Source of the DNA: Semisulcospira habei
Lineage: Eukaryota; Mollusca; Gastropoda; Semisulcospiridae
Direction of reading: 5' to 3'
DNA length: 64,000 nt
Assembly: GCA_036245525.1 (NCBI GenBank)
Contig: BTPG01000001.1
Coordinates: forward strand, 176,790,057-176,854,056
Both the position numbers and the translations under genes were made by a program. How positions within the stretch are numbered: position 1 is the first letter of the stretch; each line of letters begins with the position of its first letter. Positions 33,233 through 44,477 of this stretch are shown here, piece by piece. The notes below the pieces were generated by a model. It searched no databases. It saw nothing but the letters and a program-made list of their open reading frames with translations, and was not told where the DNA came from.

Positions 33233-34410
33233 GCAGGGCTGTGTGCTGGCACCGACCCTCTTCACCATCTTTTTTAGCATGATGTTGAAGCAGGCCACAG
33301 TGGACCTCGACGATGACGATGCAGTGTACATCAGGTATCGTCTCGATGGCAGCCTGTTCAACCTCAGACGACTGCAGGCCCACACCAAAACCCTAGACCA
33401 ACTGATTCGTGAGCTGCTCTTTGCTGACGACGCTGCCCTCGTTGCACACACAGAGAGAGCCCTGCAGCGCATCACATCCTGCTTTGCAGACGCTGCCCAG
33501 CTCTTTGGACTAAAGGTCAGTCTGAAAAAGATAGAGGTCCTCCATCAGCCGGCACCCAAGGTAGAGCATCGCCCTCCCCACATCACCATCGGCGAGTCTG
33601 AACTGAAGTCAGTGCACCAGTTTACCTACCTTGGCTGCATCATCACGTCAGACGCTAAGCTGGACAAGGAGCTGGACAGCAGGCTGGCAAAAGCAAACAG
33701 CGCTTTCGGGCGTCTATACGAGCGGGTGTGGCACAATCAGCAGCTGAAAACAGGCACCAAGATCAGCGTGTACAGAGCTGTCGTCCTCACCACCCTGCTG
33801 TATGGTTCCGAGTCATGGGCCCTCTACCGCAGCCAACTACGACTCCTCGAACGCTTCCACCAGCGCTGCCTGCGTACAATCCTTGGCATTCACTGGAGTG
33901 ACTATGTCACAAACGTCGAGGTCCTTGAACAGGCAGAAACTGTGAGCATCGAGGCTTTGCTGCTGCGGACACAGCTCCGCTGGGCTGGGCACGTCTCCAG
34001 GATGGAGGATCATCGCCTACCCAAGATCACCCTGTTCGGTGAGCTCGCCACTGGACACAGAGACAGAGGGGCACCAAAGAAGAGATACAAAGACTGTCTC
34101 AAGAAGTCACTTAGTGCCTGCCAAATCGACCACCGCCAGTGGTCTTCACTTGCTGCGGATCGTGACACCTGGCGCTCCACCATTTACAAGGCAGTTGTCT
34201 CCTTTGAGGACTCTCGCTGAGCTAGCCTTAAAGACAAGCGGCTCAGGAGAAAAAACAGAGATGCCGCAACTCAGAACCCTGGCCAGACCTTCCCCTGCAG
34301 CCACTACGGTCGAACCTGCCTGTCCCGGATCGGCCTCCGCAGTCATGAGCATGCCTGCAGACATCGTGGACAACCCCTATAGAATCTTCGTTCGCGAAGT
34401 CAAGCCAAGA
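33233..34410 (+). mobile_element. RTE-like LINE family A, copy 3 (1,178 bp, 5'-truncated)
   Basis: Flanked by the exact 11 bp duplication GTTTTACGTAA (33222-33232 and 34411-34421). It encodes the RT from the GCVLAPTLF block onwards: ELLFADDAALVAHTE, FTYLGCIITSDAKLDKEL, RWAGHVSRMEDHRLPK. One stop at 34218-34220 (Ser-Arg-stop where copy 1 has His-Arg) and changes in the C-terminal finger (CSHYGRTC) show decay. It inserted into the CR1-like ORF2 and faces the opposite way. Confidence 0.93.
33243..34220 (+). pseudogene. truncated reverse transcriptase of LINE family A copy 3
   Basis: A 325-codon frame from the catalytic FADD block to just after SFEDSR, where a premature stop cuts off the last ~60 residues with the zinc finger, which remain readable to 34379. 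The fingers and first catalytic Asp are missing, so no polymerase activity is expected. Differences from copy 1 are few and scattered (for example LKVSLKKIEVL for LEVSLKKTEVL, RLYERVW for RLFKRVW). Confidence 0.88.
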
Positions 34411-35750
34411 GTTTTACGTAATTTCTGTGTTTCTGAAAAGCTGCAAAATCTTTGTTTCGTTTATATTCATTTCTGAATTGCATGGCAACCTTGATTTCCT
34501 TACTTAACCAGGCAGGAAGTTGGGGGTTCTTTACCCTTTTCTCTCTGAATGCAGCATGTTTATTTAGAGCACCAAGGAACAATCTGTACCACTCAGTCAG
34601 AGCGTCCTGGGTCATTATGGTGATAGGCCATATCAAATGGCGCGTGACTCAGATCATAAAGAAAAGCGTCCCTGTTAAAGTGTTTAAGCGATCTGTATCT
34701 AATGGTTGTGTGCTGGTGCTTGCGGAAAGAATTATCCGATTTTAAGATCAAGCAGCTGCACACAGGACAGTGATCGCTAATCCCTAACTGGGGCACTTCT
34801 ACTCCCACCACCCTTTACTTACTGGTCGTGTACATGTGGTCGATAAGGGTGGAGGAAGTATGACTAACACGGGTTGCTGCTCTAACTGTTTCAACCCAAA
34901 CATAGAGATAGTACACTCCCAGGCGGGGTTATTCAAGAACATATTAATATTAAGGTCGCCCAGTATCAACATTTCAGCACTTGATTCTTTTTTACTTTAT
35001 CCATCATAACAGTAAAGTCATCGAACCACTGGAAGGTTGATGCTGGGTTTCTGTAGAGGTACCCAATGAGCACAGGACTACCTTTGTCTGCCCTCAACTC
35101 AATCCACACACATTTCACCGTTTGTGATTCCAGGTCCTTACGCCGACGGGCGATGCCGCTGATCGAGTTGTGAATATACACCGCTATACCCGTCTGACCT
35201 GTGTATTCAGCATCGCGGCGTAGGACGGTAAAGTCCTGGATAGAAACGGCCTCATCACTGATGTTAGGATTGAGGCGCGATTCTGTGACACCAAACAAAT
35301 GGAAAGGATTGGGTTGCGTCAAGAGCACCCAAAGATCGGTTACTTTATTGGCTAGGTGGTAAACATTCAAATGACCAATGTGTAGTTGGCGGTCACAAAT
35401 CATGATAAGAACCGTGAGACTATGCTAACGTGTGATAGAAACCACACCAAACAAACGTTTAAAAGTTCGTGAATTAACTTTAGTGAATTAGAGTTTTCTT
35501 CTTCGCTTTGATACAACAAAACACTGCGAAGATAAGCAAAAGCGGTCACGGCCTTACTCGTTGTGGCCAGTATCGGTGATGTCACAGCGGGGGGACTAAT
35601 CCCCTCAGCACACAAACACTGTACACTATCACAGCTGAACGCTCCCGCTGCGGGGGAGGGAATGTAAGTCTGTCAGCACTACGTAGGGGCACACAGTGTG
35701 CACAGGCAAACTAGCACCAGGAAGTGAAGGAAAACATGACGAGGGAAAGT

Positions 35751-36115
35751 TGGTTGGTTGGTTGTACATTGCATAACGTCCCGACAGCAACAAGACTTTC
35801 TCAGGACTTGCCTGCACTGCTTGTGAAAAAAAAAGAAGTAAACAGAATACTGAATGTATGTCGCCAGCCGGTCTAATACGCTAAATAAACCTAAGACCAT
35901 TTAGCAACACACATCCAATATCAAGAGCTACAGGCAGCGCAGACAGTAGGGAGTGTTTATAAAAGGAAAGTACAGGTGAATGGACCAAGGGTAGACAGAA
36001 ACACATGCCCCAGAATAGAGGAGAAAACCCACTCTGTGGGGCTGACCAGGGTGACCCTGGGAAGTAAAAAGTAGTTAACCCCACCCAAGTCCCCCAGGGC
36101 AGACCCGGGTGGGGG
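35751..36115 (-). mobile_element. short retroposon family B, copy 2 (365 bp)
   Basis: Flanked by the exact 13 bp duplication GACGAGGGAAAGT (35738-35750 and 36116-36128). It is about 85-90% like copy 1 and ends, on the minus strand, GTCGGGACGTTATGCAATGT followed by ACAACCAACCAACCAA. The (CCAA)n-type tail plus duplication shows it is a retroposon. Confidence 0.88.
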
Positions 36116-36649
36116 GACGAGGGAAAGTGTCACAGCGCACTTAATACGTCAGTCGTGCACACAGGTGATTAAGACAAGCGCCACAAATCGCTCTAAGTGT
36201 GAAGATAAGATCGACTTGAAAAGAATCGACTGCGTTAGATGATTTTATGGTCCAATAATGAGCTAATAAGCTAAAGTCACAGCGCAAGCACAGAATAAAC
36301 GATGACGAACAATTCACTGTAATCGTACAAAATGAAAATACCTAGAAAAAAGGCCGTAGAAAACACAGTGTCAGTGGTGAACACTAAATTTGGTGACGTA
36401 CTGGTGACTAGCCTAGTAAGCATAAACAGGCTTGTTACTGGCGTAATGTGCCCAGAGATCCTGTTGTGTATTGTATGGGGGTGGGGGGGGGGGAGGGAGG
36501 GGGGAGCGGGCAGCGTGACGCTGAATGGATATGATGGGGTCACAATGTTTCTGCTGCGGTGTCCCGCTGTCACCGCCATACGGTACTGTGGAAACACTGC
36601 ATGATATGGAGGCAATAGTGACTGCTGCCGTGTAAAATTCTGGTCCGGT

Positions 36650-38310
36650 ATCTGCTGCTGGCTAACTTGACTCTCCCCTGTAGCACCAAACCTGGCTTCA
36701 CACTACTGTGACTCTAGGCCTGGTGCCACAGCGGAGGTCCCTTGACTCTCCCGACTTTCCCCCGTAGCACCAAACCTGGCTTCACAATATTGTGACTCTA
36801 GGCCTGGTGCCACAGTGGGGGACATTGGCTGCCTTCCGGCTACGACATTGGCGAACGTGTCAATGTAGTGGTCGTCACGTCTTTGATAGCGGTCACGGCC
36901 ACTGTCTGGATCATGGTTGTTGGCAAGGGCGACATCAGTAGTTGTTCCACCCCTCGATGTTGATGGCGAGACTGATGGTGCCCTGGCGGCTGGGGTGAAT
37001 GGGATCACCGCGCCTGTAGAGCTTCCTGCGTGGGAACCCATTTGGAGCGATGAAAACAGGGGTGTTTTCGATATATTTAACACCCAGCTTTCTGCATGTA
37101 TGGTACAGATTACAATTGGAGGCGGTGATAGCCCTGTCAAGCTGGTGTCCTCGTGCGGTTGGCAGGATGGAAGAAGCCTGCAGACGGACACCTGGAAATA
37201 CCCGTCTGCATTCCCCGAAGAGTTTCTCCCGAAGAGCACTGGCGACTTCCTTATGTTTGCTGTCATTGACCCCCATATAGAAGGTCACCAGTGTTACGGT
37301 GTGGGACACGTGTTGTTTCTAGAGCCAGTTAATTGTCTGGGCAGTGCGCAGGCCAGAAACAGATACAACTTGTACCTTTTCCCCGGGGTAGGTTGCCATC
37401 TTTCCTGCTTTGACGTAGCGCACAACAATGACCAGGTGTCGGGGTGAACTTGGTGCAGTAGCATTTGCTCCCCTGGAGACAGTCTGTTGTTTAGCTGTTG
37501 CTGGCTGCGGACTTGATCCGCTCCGGAGTTCACCTCAGGCAAGCCGCCGGTAATCCGCACTGGAATGTGTTGGCACTTATCCTCAGCTACACCAATAGCC
37601 TGCTCCTGGGTCGGCGTGCGGTTGTCTTGCATCACGAGTGGAGGGGCGGGGCATTGGGGCTTAGCACCATGTTGCCCAGTTCCTGTTTCGGTGAAGTGCT
37701 GTTATCAACCACGGCAGATGGAGATACTTGGGACATGTAACTGTTGTTAGCATCAGAGCGAGTGGAAGAAAGCGCCGCATGTTTTTTGAGATGTTTCTTT
37801 ATGTCTTTCAGGCGCTGGCTGGCTCTGTTTAGCAGAGGATAAATGATTGACCGTGCTGCCTGTGGTGTGTATCGCTGCTTCCACACTAGTCATTCTCTCT
37901 TCCACATATGACAATTTCTCTCCTATGAACCGCTCTGAGGCCTGAACGTCATTGGACCTCTTCACTGCCTCATCGCGGACCTGCCTGTCTAGCTGATCGA
38001 TCTTCGCTGAAGCTGCGGACAGTCCTTTAAATAGGGTGTTTACGTCGGTCCGAAGGCTCTTGATGAGGCCATGAGCAGTGCGTAGTCGGGCTTGGAGCAA
38101 TGACGAAGCTCGTAGTGCTGGAAGAGCTACCATCTGTCGCAGAGGGAGGACAATGTTGAGTGAGTCTACGACAGTGGCCGAATGAGTAGCTGGAGTTGCG
38201 TCAGTAGTGATGACCTCAGCAGGACAGACTGCCACGACTGGTGATAGGTTGGGGAGGATGTGGGGCACGGCAGATATGCTGTCAACATCCGCTGAAGCAG
38301 AAGACGTCAA
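36650..38310 (-). pseudogene. CR1-like ORF1: coiled coil plus SGNH esterase-like domain, frameshifted
   Basis: The N-terminal frame (38310-37753) holds a predicted coiled coil (LLQARLRTAHGLIKSLRTDV and AKIDQLDRQVRDEAVKRSND). After a break, a second frame (37309-36935) reads VTLVTFYMGVNDSKHKEV, where GVND matches SGNH block III, and ends with RRGDPIHPSRQGTISLAI, where D-P-I-H matches the catalytic DxxH of block V. The block I GDS serine is not visible in the frame breaks upstream. A C-terminal tail in a third frame contains an imperfect ~25-residue tandem repeat (VAPGLESQYCEARFGATGES, 36669-36818). Esterase-type ORF1 proteins are known from CR1-group LINEs. Not functional here. Confidence 0.72.
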
Positions 38311-38399
38311 TAGTCTGGGTGAACAAGTTTATCTCCCCTTGGAAGCGACATTTGTAAGACAAACTGATGACGTAACATTTACCGTGAGATTTTAACTTC

Positions 38400-39473
38400 C
38401 TTTTTCATAGCCATTTGGACTCTTCACACATACCAAACGGAAATGCTGGTTTGTGAACATTTGGACTCTCATCCCGGACATGCATGCAGACGCAAACTTA
38501 AGTATAAATACCCAAATGGACAAAGTCAGACATACGTCAGCTTTGAAACAGCCTCATCCATGGTTTTGCAGTTCTGTGATGTTTCGCACGTATATGAATC
38601 ACCCCCCTCCCCCCCCCCCCCCCCCCCCAGCATTGATCAGCCGACTCACAGATTGCACACAAACTGCACATTAGTGATGCACTCTCAATTACATCTGAGT
38701 GCCTGCAGGGGACAAAGTTGGTCACGATCGAATGTACATTTTTTCGAAGTTGTCTTTTTACAAATTGAAGTACCCAATACAGATTTCACACGCTCAGATA
38801 AACAAAGCAAACAATAAAGAAACAAACAAAACAGGTACAACCGCATCTGCACTTTTTATTGTGATGTAAACTGACCAACAGTTTTCCTGCTTAGTGTCGT
38901 ATCCCATTCTCCAGGTGAAAAATACGCATTAATGATTTCGATCATTTTTTTTTCAGCACGGCTGTCCTCATAACTACTCTGTGCATGTTTTTACTGCTAA
39001 ATATAGCTCTTTTGATATATACTAAATAAAGTGATCCAAGATGACCTGTTAATTCGAAATGTAGGAGCAGTGCATGACCACTCCAAACAAACGTCACATT
39101 TTGAGAAAGGCTCATTTTGAAGTAAATTTTATTGCAATTCATAGTCTTTTCAATTCCCTACGGATCGGTATCAGCATCACAACCGATCGGTAGTAAAGAT
39201 TACAAAAACATTCATCTGAGAGTATGACCCTCTGTGGTACACGGCTTTGGACAGTGACCCAGAGGTAAATGAGGCCAGCAAAAGCAGGCAATATACACAA
39301 TAGTCAGATAATGAGCTGAATGAGTGTATGGAGAGGCTTGGGCTTGGGCTAGCTACTGTCACGACTTCACAGGGACTTCGTTAGTAAATCATATAAAGTA
39401 TTTCATTAATCAATTGCTCCAAATCATGCATCACGGCTGCACCTTGTCATGAGTCAAGATAAATGATGAAAGA
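38400..39473. other. no gene seen; poly-C tract
   Basis: Intronic sequence with a C run at 38605-38632 and no supported gene. Confidence 0.4.
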
Positions 39474-39786
39474 TGTCTCCCCCGCTCAGGCGGTTAAACG
39501 TCGGAGCAGGAGAGCGAAGGGAATGGCCGGGTCGTGGGTTCGAATCCCGTCTCGGCCCCGGTAGCTGGACTCACAATCCAGGGGGAAAAACGGATTTGTT
39601 CAATAGCATGTCCGTTGAAAGGTCCTGGTAAATCAAAGTGGCACAGTTGGAGTGCGCCTGAGTTGATCAGTGTTCAGGTCGTACTCCATAGGCAATAGAT
39701 TTCCCTGTCCCCCATAACCCGCCCGTCAGGGCCGTCCATGATCACCTCGGTGCTGTGGACGTTAAACCCGAATTAACCAACCAAAC
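39474..39786 (+). mobile_element. tRNA-derived SINE with (ACCA)n-type tail
   Basis: The head resembles a tRNA gene: a degenerate A box CCGCTCAGGCGG (39481-39492) and a perfect B box GGTTCGAATCC (39537-39547), about 45 bp apart. The body includes GATCAGTGTTCAGGTCGTAC and CCCCATAACCCGCCCGTCAG. The end is GTGGACGTTAAACCCGAATT then AACCAACCAAAC. A headless relative lies at 24148-24276 and a tail fragment lies inside the solo LTR near 62120. C-rich tracts follow at 39787-39998. Confidence 0.88.
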
Positions 39787-40020
39787 CTCCCCCCCACACC
39801 CTCCCCCTCGGCACTTTATTTTGCGGCAGTCAGTACCAGCATAGAGCTTAAAATCATCACCCTCCCCCCCCCCCCCCCCCCCCCCCCCCCGTCCCTCTCC
39901 GGGCCGTTTCTTTCCCTCTTGAAACGATAAAGCCATTTTGAGGGATTCGTGATTCGGAAAATATACTGTCGTGAATACGCCCCCCCCCCCCCCCCCCGTA
40001 TGCCCCCACCCTCCCCTAAC
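39787..40020. repeat. C-rich low-complexity tracts
   Basis: Poly-C runs at about 39865-39892 and 39980-39998 with similar flanks. Collapsed or expanded homopolymers are likely here. Confidence 0.85.
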
Positions 40021-40190
40021 CCTGCCCCCATTTCAGTGCACTCGAGTTACTGCATATTTCACTTGTCAAATTAAATCAGACCTTACTCTGAGCGGCACCT
40101 ATTCATATTTGCATTTGAAAGACTATTCAAAACAAACTTTCAAATTCGTTTGCCAATTAGTTACGCCAAAACGCACCATGCCGTATGTGT

Positions 40191-40498
40191 CATCAGTTAC
40201 CCCGAAGACTAAAACAAGAAGCACAACTTTCCCTTTCTTATTTCATTGGGTTGTTTCAAACACCAAAATGACACACTGCTTAATTAGTCTGAGCCTCGCT
40301 GTCAATTTCAGTGTTATCGATACTGGGTATGGTCGAGCCTATCCCGCCGTATGTGTCATCAGTTACCCCGAAGACTAAAACAAGAAGCGCAACTTTCCAT
40401 TTCACATTTCATTGGATTTTTTTCAAACACCAAAATGACACACTGCTTAATTAGTCTGAGCCTCGCTGTCAATTTCAGTGTTATCGATACTGGGTATT
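40191..40498. repeat. 157 bp direct tandem duplication
   Basis: Units 40191-40347 and 40348-40498 are about 95% identical (start CCGTATGTGTCATCAGTTAC, end TTATCGATACTGGGTAT). The open frame across them repeats the peptide MTHCLISLSLAVNFSVIDTG and is an artefact of the duplication. Confidence 0.92.
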
Positions 40499-40770
40499 CA
40501 AATTCAAGTTCAAAACAACTTTATTTATCCCTCAAAGGGCAATTACAGTTTTGCCACCACAGGTGCTGCTCACATTCACTCACTCGTTCATTCCACAATT
40601 TACAATAACAGAGCTACAAACTGGACAGTAACTCGGGACGGGTGAAGCCCGTCGCCAATTAATGGCCAGCGCCAGTGGCCTCATCCCGAACCTCCGTGAC
40701 AAAACCAGAATACTGAGACAGCCGTATGTCTCCTGAACACACTATTATATGTTCTTTTGTTAAGTTCCTA
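40499..40770 (-). repeat. probable LINE 3' end
   Basis: On the minus strand the sequence ends AATTGCCCTTTGAGGGATAA followed by ATAAAGTTGTTTTGAACTTG, a terminal style common to LINE 3' UTRs. No coding part is attached. Family unknown. Confidence 0.4.
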
Positions 40771-41212
40771 CTTGACTAAATCTAGTACATGAAAAAACAA
40801 GTTAACAACAGAAACAAAATACCGTCGATAGGGGAATGATCTCCGATCTAGGCAACATAAAACAACGGTCAAAACTGCACCTGGGGGCCCGTCGCCATAG
40901 TACAGCGCCGGTGTTAAGAGGGCACCGCTCCGACAAAGTCCGTCAACACTATTATAACACATATTATGTCATTATGGCAACAGCCATGAGTCACTATGAT
41001 GACGATGTTCTAGTCGATACACCACAACCATCAAATAAAGTTGTCAAAAAAAATGCATCACTATTCCCTCAGAACTTGATGGTACAACACTGCCTGGTAA
41101 ATAACAAGAATAGGCGTCACTTCACTAGCACAATTGATGGATTCTGCCGGAGCGGCCGGCTAGGAGATGGTGCCTGGCCGCCATTTTCCCTCCAATATGG
41201 TATAGTCGTCCA
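40771..41212. other. no gene seen
   Basis: A 138-codon frame (40836-41252) is present but has no recognisable domain and runs into the dispersed repeat at 41213, so it is not called. Confidence 0.4.
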
Positions 41213-41390
41213 ACCTATACCGCGTTTGCTGGCCACCCGAATTTGCGGGTGACCCGATACTTAGTTCGGGTTAGCAAACACGCAATATTCTGGCCCGTGT
41301 CACGTTTTAGCCCCCGTGTGATCAGTTCAAAACCGAGATAAATGCCCGCTAACCCAGTCTATATCGCTTGTATGACGGCGCTCCATGACA
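41213..41390 (-). repeat. dispersed repeat, copy 2
   Basis: Reverse-complement partner of 150-340, about 80% alike with small indels. Confidence 0.7.
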
Positions 41391-41696
41391 GAGTGTGGTT
41401 CGGGTCTGCCACGTACACGTGCACACTAGTTCAGTACAACAGATATCCCGCAGCCTTTCGAGTTGTAATGTTTTCCTTACTTTAGACTCCCCAACCATTA
41501 GCGTGTCAGTCTATTTAGGTCCCGAATTGTATATCTGCATCTAGCATGTGTTTGTTCAATGGAGCAAATTAGTTATTATTCAAGGCTCTATACTTCCGTA
41601 ACTGTTCAAAGAAACACTTCTGCCACAGATGGTTACGAAACACTACACATGAGTCTAGCTATGGTTTATTTAGACACAGGAGAATCTAGTTCAGCA

Positions 41697-42292
41697 CACG
41701 TTCAGCACATGTCTTAATATCGAGTAATTTGACAATGACTCCGCTCAACGCTATCTGTAACACGTACTGAGCTAAAAATAGACGCGGGACGCGCTATCTG
41801 TTGGGTCCCAACCTCGGCCCGAGTGACATATAATGCTAAAAAAATAGTAAGGTATATCAACTTTTCAGCTTGAATTTTACAAAACGTTCTCAGAATGAGT
41901 ATAATAACGGTTATGTCGGTGATTAGCCATCCCATTGGCCTACAATTTCACAAAATTGGTGTGACATACATGTATAGTGCTCACAAAATGTAAGGGACGT
42001 CATAATTTCAGCTTGAATTACTAAAATGTCGAAAAACACCTTACATCTGCAAACTGCAGTCACCTTTTTGGTCTGGCTAATGTTTAAACGTTTGGGGGAT
42101 ATTTTAATAATTCAAGCAAAACGTAATACGTCCTTTACTTTTTGTGAGCAGTATTTGTCACACCAGTGTTGTGAAAGTGGGATGGCTAATCACTGATATA
42201 CCCGTTATTATACCCATTCTGAGAACTTTTTGTAATTCAAGCTTAAAAGTTAATATATCTTACTATTTATGAGCAGTATATGTCACTTTGGC
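41697..42292. repeat. foldback element: left arm, centre and inner right arm
   Basis: 41820-42030 and 42090-42292 are reverse complements of about 200 bp (for example CAGTGATTAGCCATCCCA in both after inversion). The left arm continues outward to about 41697. Its partner is not adjacent but at 50450-50592, beyond the inserted LTR element. Total arm length is about 335 bp. No coding capacity. Confidence 0.8.
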
Positions 42293-42296
42293 CCAG

Positions 42297-42590
42297 TTTT
42301 ACGATTGTGGTTGTGTTGTTCTGTGGGAGCATATGTGTATTTATCGTAGGCGGAAACGATCCGATATTTATTTGAACTCTCATGATTACGAATCACGTAC
42401 CTTTTTAGTAAGATTCGCTATCGTTCGCACAGAGAGCGGAATTGATTGTCTTTTGATATACGGAGTTGAATCCCGAAGGGTCTAAAAACCGCTCGAATAA
42501 TCTCCGTTGTTGTCTGTGAGTGTGAAGTTAACAGCCAGTATGTATTAGGCGGAGTCTTGAAACTTCCGGAGAATTCGGGCAAGGTCGTGA
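42297..42590 (+). repeat. 5' LTR fragment of the Gypsy-type element
   Basis: Matches the first ~295 bp of the complete LTR at 43044-43865 (about 85% identity). It then jumps directly into reverse transcriptase sequence at the block ending GGCAAGGTCGTGA. Confidence 0.85.
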
Positions 42591-43043
42591 CCCGACGGTC
42601 ATTGGGAGTTCCTGAAGATGCCTTTTGGTATGGTGAACAGTAGTGCCACATTGAAGAGAGGACTGAAAAAGATCCTTGAAGATATGCAGAATGTGGTCTT
42701 TTATGGGATGACATTTTGATCCATACCAAAACTTGGGGGATCACCTCAAAGCCCTCCGAGAGCTGTTCCAAAGGCTGTCAGATGCAAATTTCACCATCCG
42801 TCCAAGCAAGTGTATTCTTGGGGCCGACAACATAGACTTCATCGGACACAAATTAAGCGAAGGTTTAAAGGGACTACACAAGGACAACGTGCAGAAGATC
42901 AGGGATGCCCCGCGACCTACGACCAAGACGCAAGTCCGCTCATTTATGGACTTGGCGAACTACTACCGGGAGTTCATACCAAACTTTGCGGCAGTCACAG
43001 GTCCTCTGACTGACTTGCTGAGGAAAGGACAACCTAACGTAGT
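42591..43043 (+). pseudogene. Gypsy-type reverse transcriptase fragment
   Basis: Conceptual blocks: KMPFGMVNSSATLKRGL, then the catalytic motif as F-Y-x-D-D-I-L with a one-base deletion at the variable position, then TWGDHLKALRELFQRLSDAN, KCILGADNIDFIGHKLSE and VRSFMDLANYYREFIPNFAA, the connection region. The frame from 42733 to the LTR junction is open. It ends abruptly at the next LTR, so it must come from a second copy or from a rearranged provirus. Confidence 0.85.
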
Positions 43044-43865
43044 TGTTACGATTGTGGTTGTGTTGTTCTGTGAGAGCATGATGTATTAATCGTAGGAAAC
43101 GATCCGATATTTAATTGAGCTATCATGATTACGAATCACCTACCCTTTTAGTAAGATTCACTATCGTTCGCACTGAGAGCGGAATTGATTGTCTTTTGGT
43201 ATAAGGAAGTGGATTCCGAAGAGTCTAGAAACCGCTCGAATAATCTCCGCTGTTTTCTGTGCGCGTGAAATTAGCAGCCGGAAAGTGCTAAGCAAAGTCT
43301 TGAAACTTCCGGAGAATTCCGGCAAGGTCGTGAACTGTGTAGTGCTCTTGTATGACGTCATTACACACGGGGATTTCCCAAAATTGGGGTTGAAATTAGC
43401 AGTCGAATTTTGTAGACTATTGTAGTCTATTCTAGAAAGTTATTTTTCATCAATATTTATGAGTTTCGGTTACGTGTTCCGTTCTGATTGGTTGTGTTGT
43501 ATGAATTTGCTAGATTATTCCAGAAATCTATTGTACTATAAAAGATTGTGCTGGGAAGCGCGTTTGTACATTGTCAGTGATGGAGTTATGCAGTATATAG
43601 CGTTTACATTGTATGATAGCCACAGTGTGTCAAAAGCGTGGATACATTGTAGAGGAGACATTGTATCAGTGTTAATGCATTTGTGAATGCATTGTTTGGA
43701 GATCGCATTGCTACAATAAAATATTGTTGGAACTGTTACTCCAGTGTGGTCTACATCCTTAAGCCACGTGTGACGGGTTGCAGCTGAGTGAAGTTTCTTT
43801 AAAAGAACCTTACGTGCGTGCGTCTGGTGTGATAACATACTACGACTACGACTCAACACGTAACA
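43044..43865 (+). repeat. complete LTR (822 bp)
   Basis: Starts TGTTACGATTGTGG and ends CAACACGTAACA, giving 7 bp inverted ends. A TATAAAAGA-like box lies near 43538 (ACTATAAAAGATTGTGCTGG) and an AATAAAATATT signal near 43718. Both fit an LTR with a promoter and polyadenylation site. Confidence 0.88.
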
Positions 43866-43868
43866 TTT

Positions 43869-43886
43869 TGGCACCTCCGACGAGAC
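43869..43886 (+). promoter_or_regulatory. candidate primer-binding site
   Basis: TGGCACCTCCGACGAGAC begins three bases after the LTR end, the usual place and start (TGG) for pairing with the CCA end of a tRNA. The tRNA species was not identified. Confidence 0.6.
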
Positions 43887-43947
43887 TACTTCAGTTGGCT
43901 CAGTGGAAAGGGTAGCCGGAGAAAAGAGCCAGCAGTGAAACGCAGAG

Positions 43948-44379
43948 ATGGCGACATCGGAAATGGAGACATTCCTGAAAATTGGAAAGGAATGTGGACT
44001 CGAAGGAGCTCAACTCCTCGAGTTTGGAAAAGAAAGAGAGAAGGAGAGACTGGAGAGAGAAGAAAAGAGACGAGAGAGAGAAGAAAAGGATAGACTGGAG
44101 AGAGAGAAGAGAGAAGAAAGAGATACAGAGCGTGAAATAAGAAAACTCAAAATTCAAGCAGAAGAGGCAGAGAAACATCTGTTGCTTGGTTGTTGTCAAC
44201 TCGTTCGTGTTCCTACCGTTCTATAGGTTTACTTGTACTCTCCCGTCGACATCTCGCCCTCCGCACTATCGGCGCCATTGCACGATCTCGCCGCTGACCG
44301 ACCGGAAATCAGGTCGCTCCCCTACCACACCGGCACACACACACACACACACACCGGCACACACACACACCGGCACACA

Positions 44380-44477
<98 letters not shown>

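Larger units (their letters stand above)
31340..35403 (-). pseudogene. CR1-like ORF2 (endonuclease-reverse transcriptase), split and frameshifted
   Basis: Endonuclease blocks: LHIGHLNVYHLANKVTDLWV and FTVLRRDAEYTGQTGIAVYI (35403-34966), AEMLILGDLNINMF-like sequence near 34960, and VPQLGISDHCPVCSC (SDH motif, near 34790). The RT follows: YVKHLVRKDQRSHFHRLM (33220), SGHDGISSVVLKMAIP (32900), LPKTKDLTDPNTFRPISLLS (32750), HGVSHGSILGPLLFS (32360), then past an insertion PDKTKCMLVTTRQKHQLNPP and VLGIIIDDKLCW (about 31600). Several frames are lost, for instance around FADD. The RTE-like copy interrupts the codons for YVKHL, leaving a duplicated YVK-L on each side because of the target duplication. 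Confidence 0.8.
31340..38310 (-). mobile_element. long CR1-like LINE with ORF1 and ORF2, split by three insertions
   Basis: On the minus strand ORF1 (38310-36650) precedes ORF2 (endonuclease 35403-34800; reverse transcriptase to about 31340). The element is cut by a retroposon between ORF1 and ORF2 (35751-36115), an RTE-like copy (33233-34410) and a second retroposon in the RT thumb (31816-32217). Each insertion has its own target duplication, so all are younger than this LINE. Removing them joins the coding blocks in order. Its 5' UTR and tail were not defined. Confidence 0.82.

Noticed and set aside
39481..39560. Possible tRNA gene on the plus strand
   Set aside because: Perfect B box, but followed by a SINE body shared with 24148-24276.
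40836..41252. 138-codon plus-strand frame
   Set aside because: Runs into a dispersed repeat at 41213 and shows no domain.
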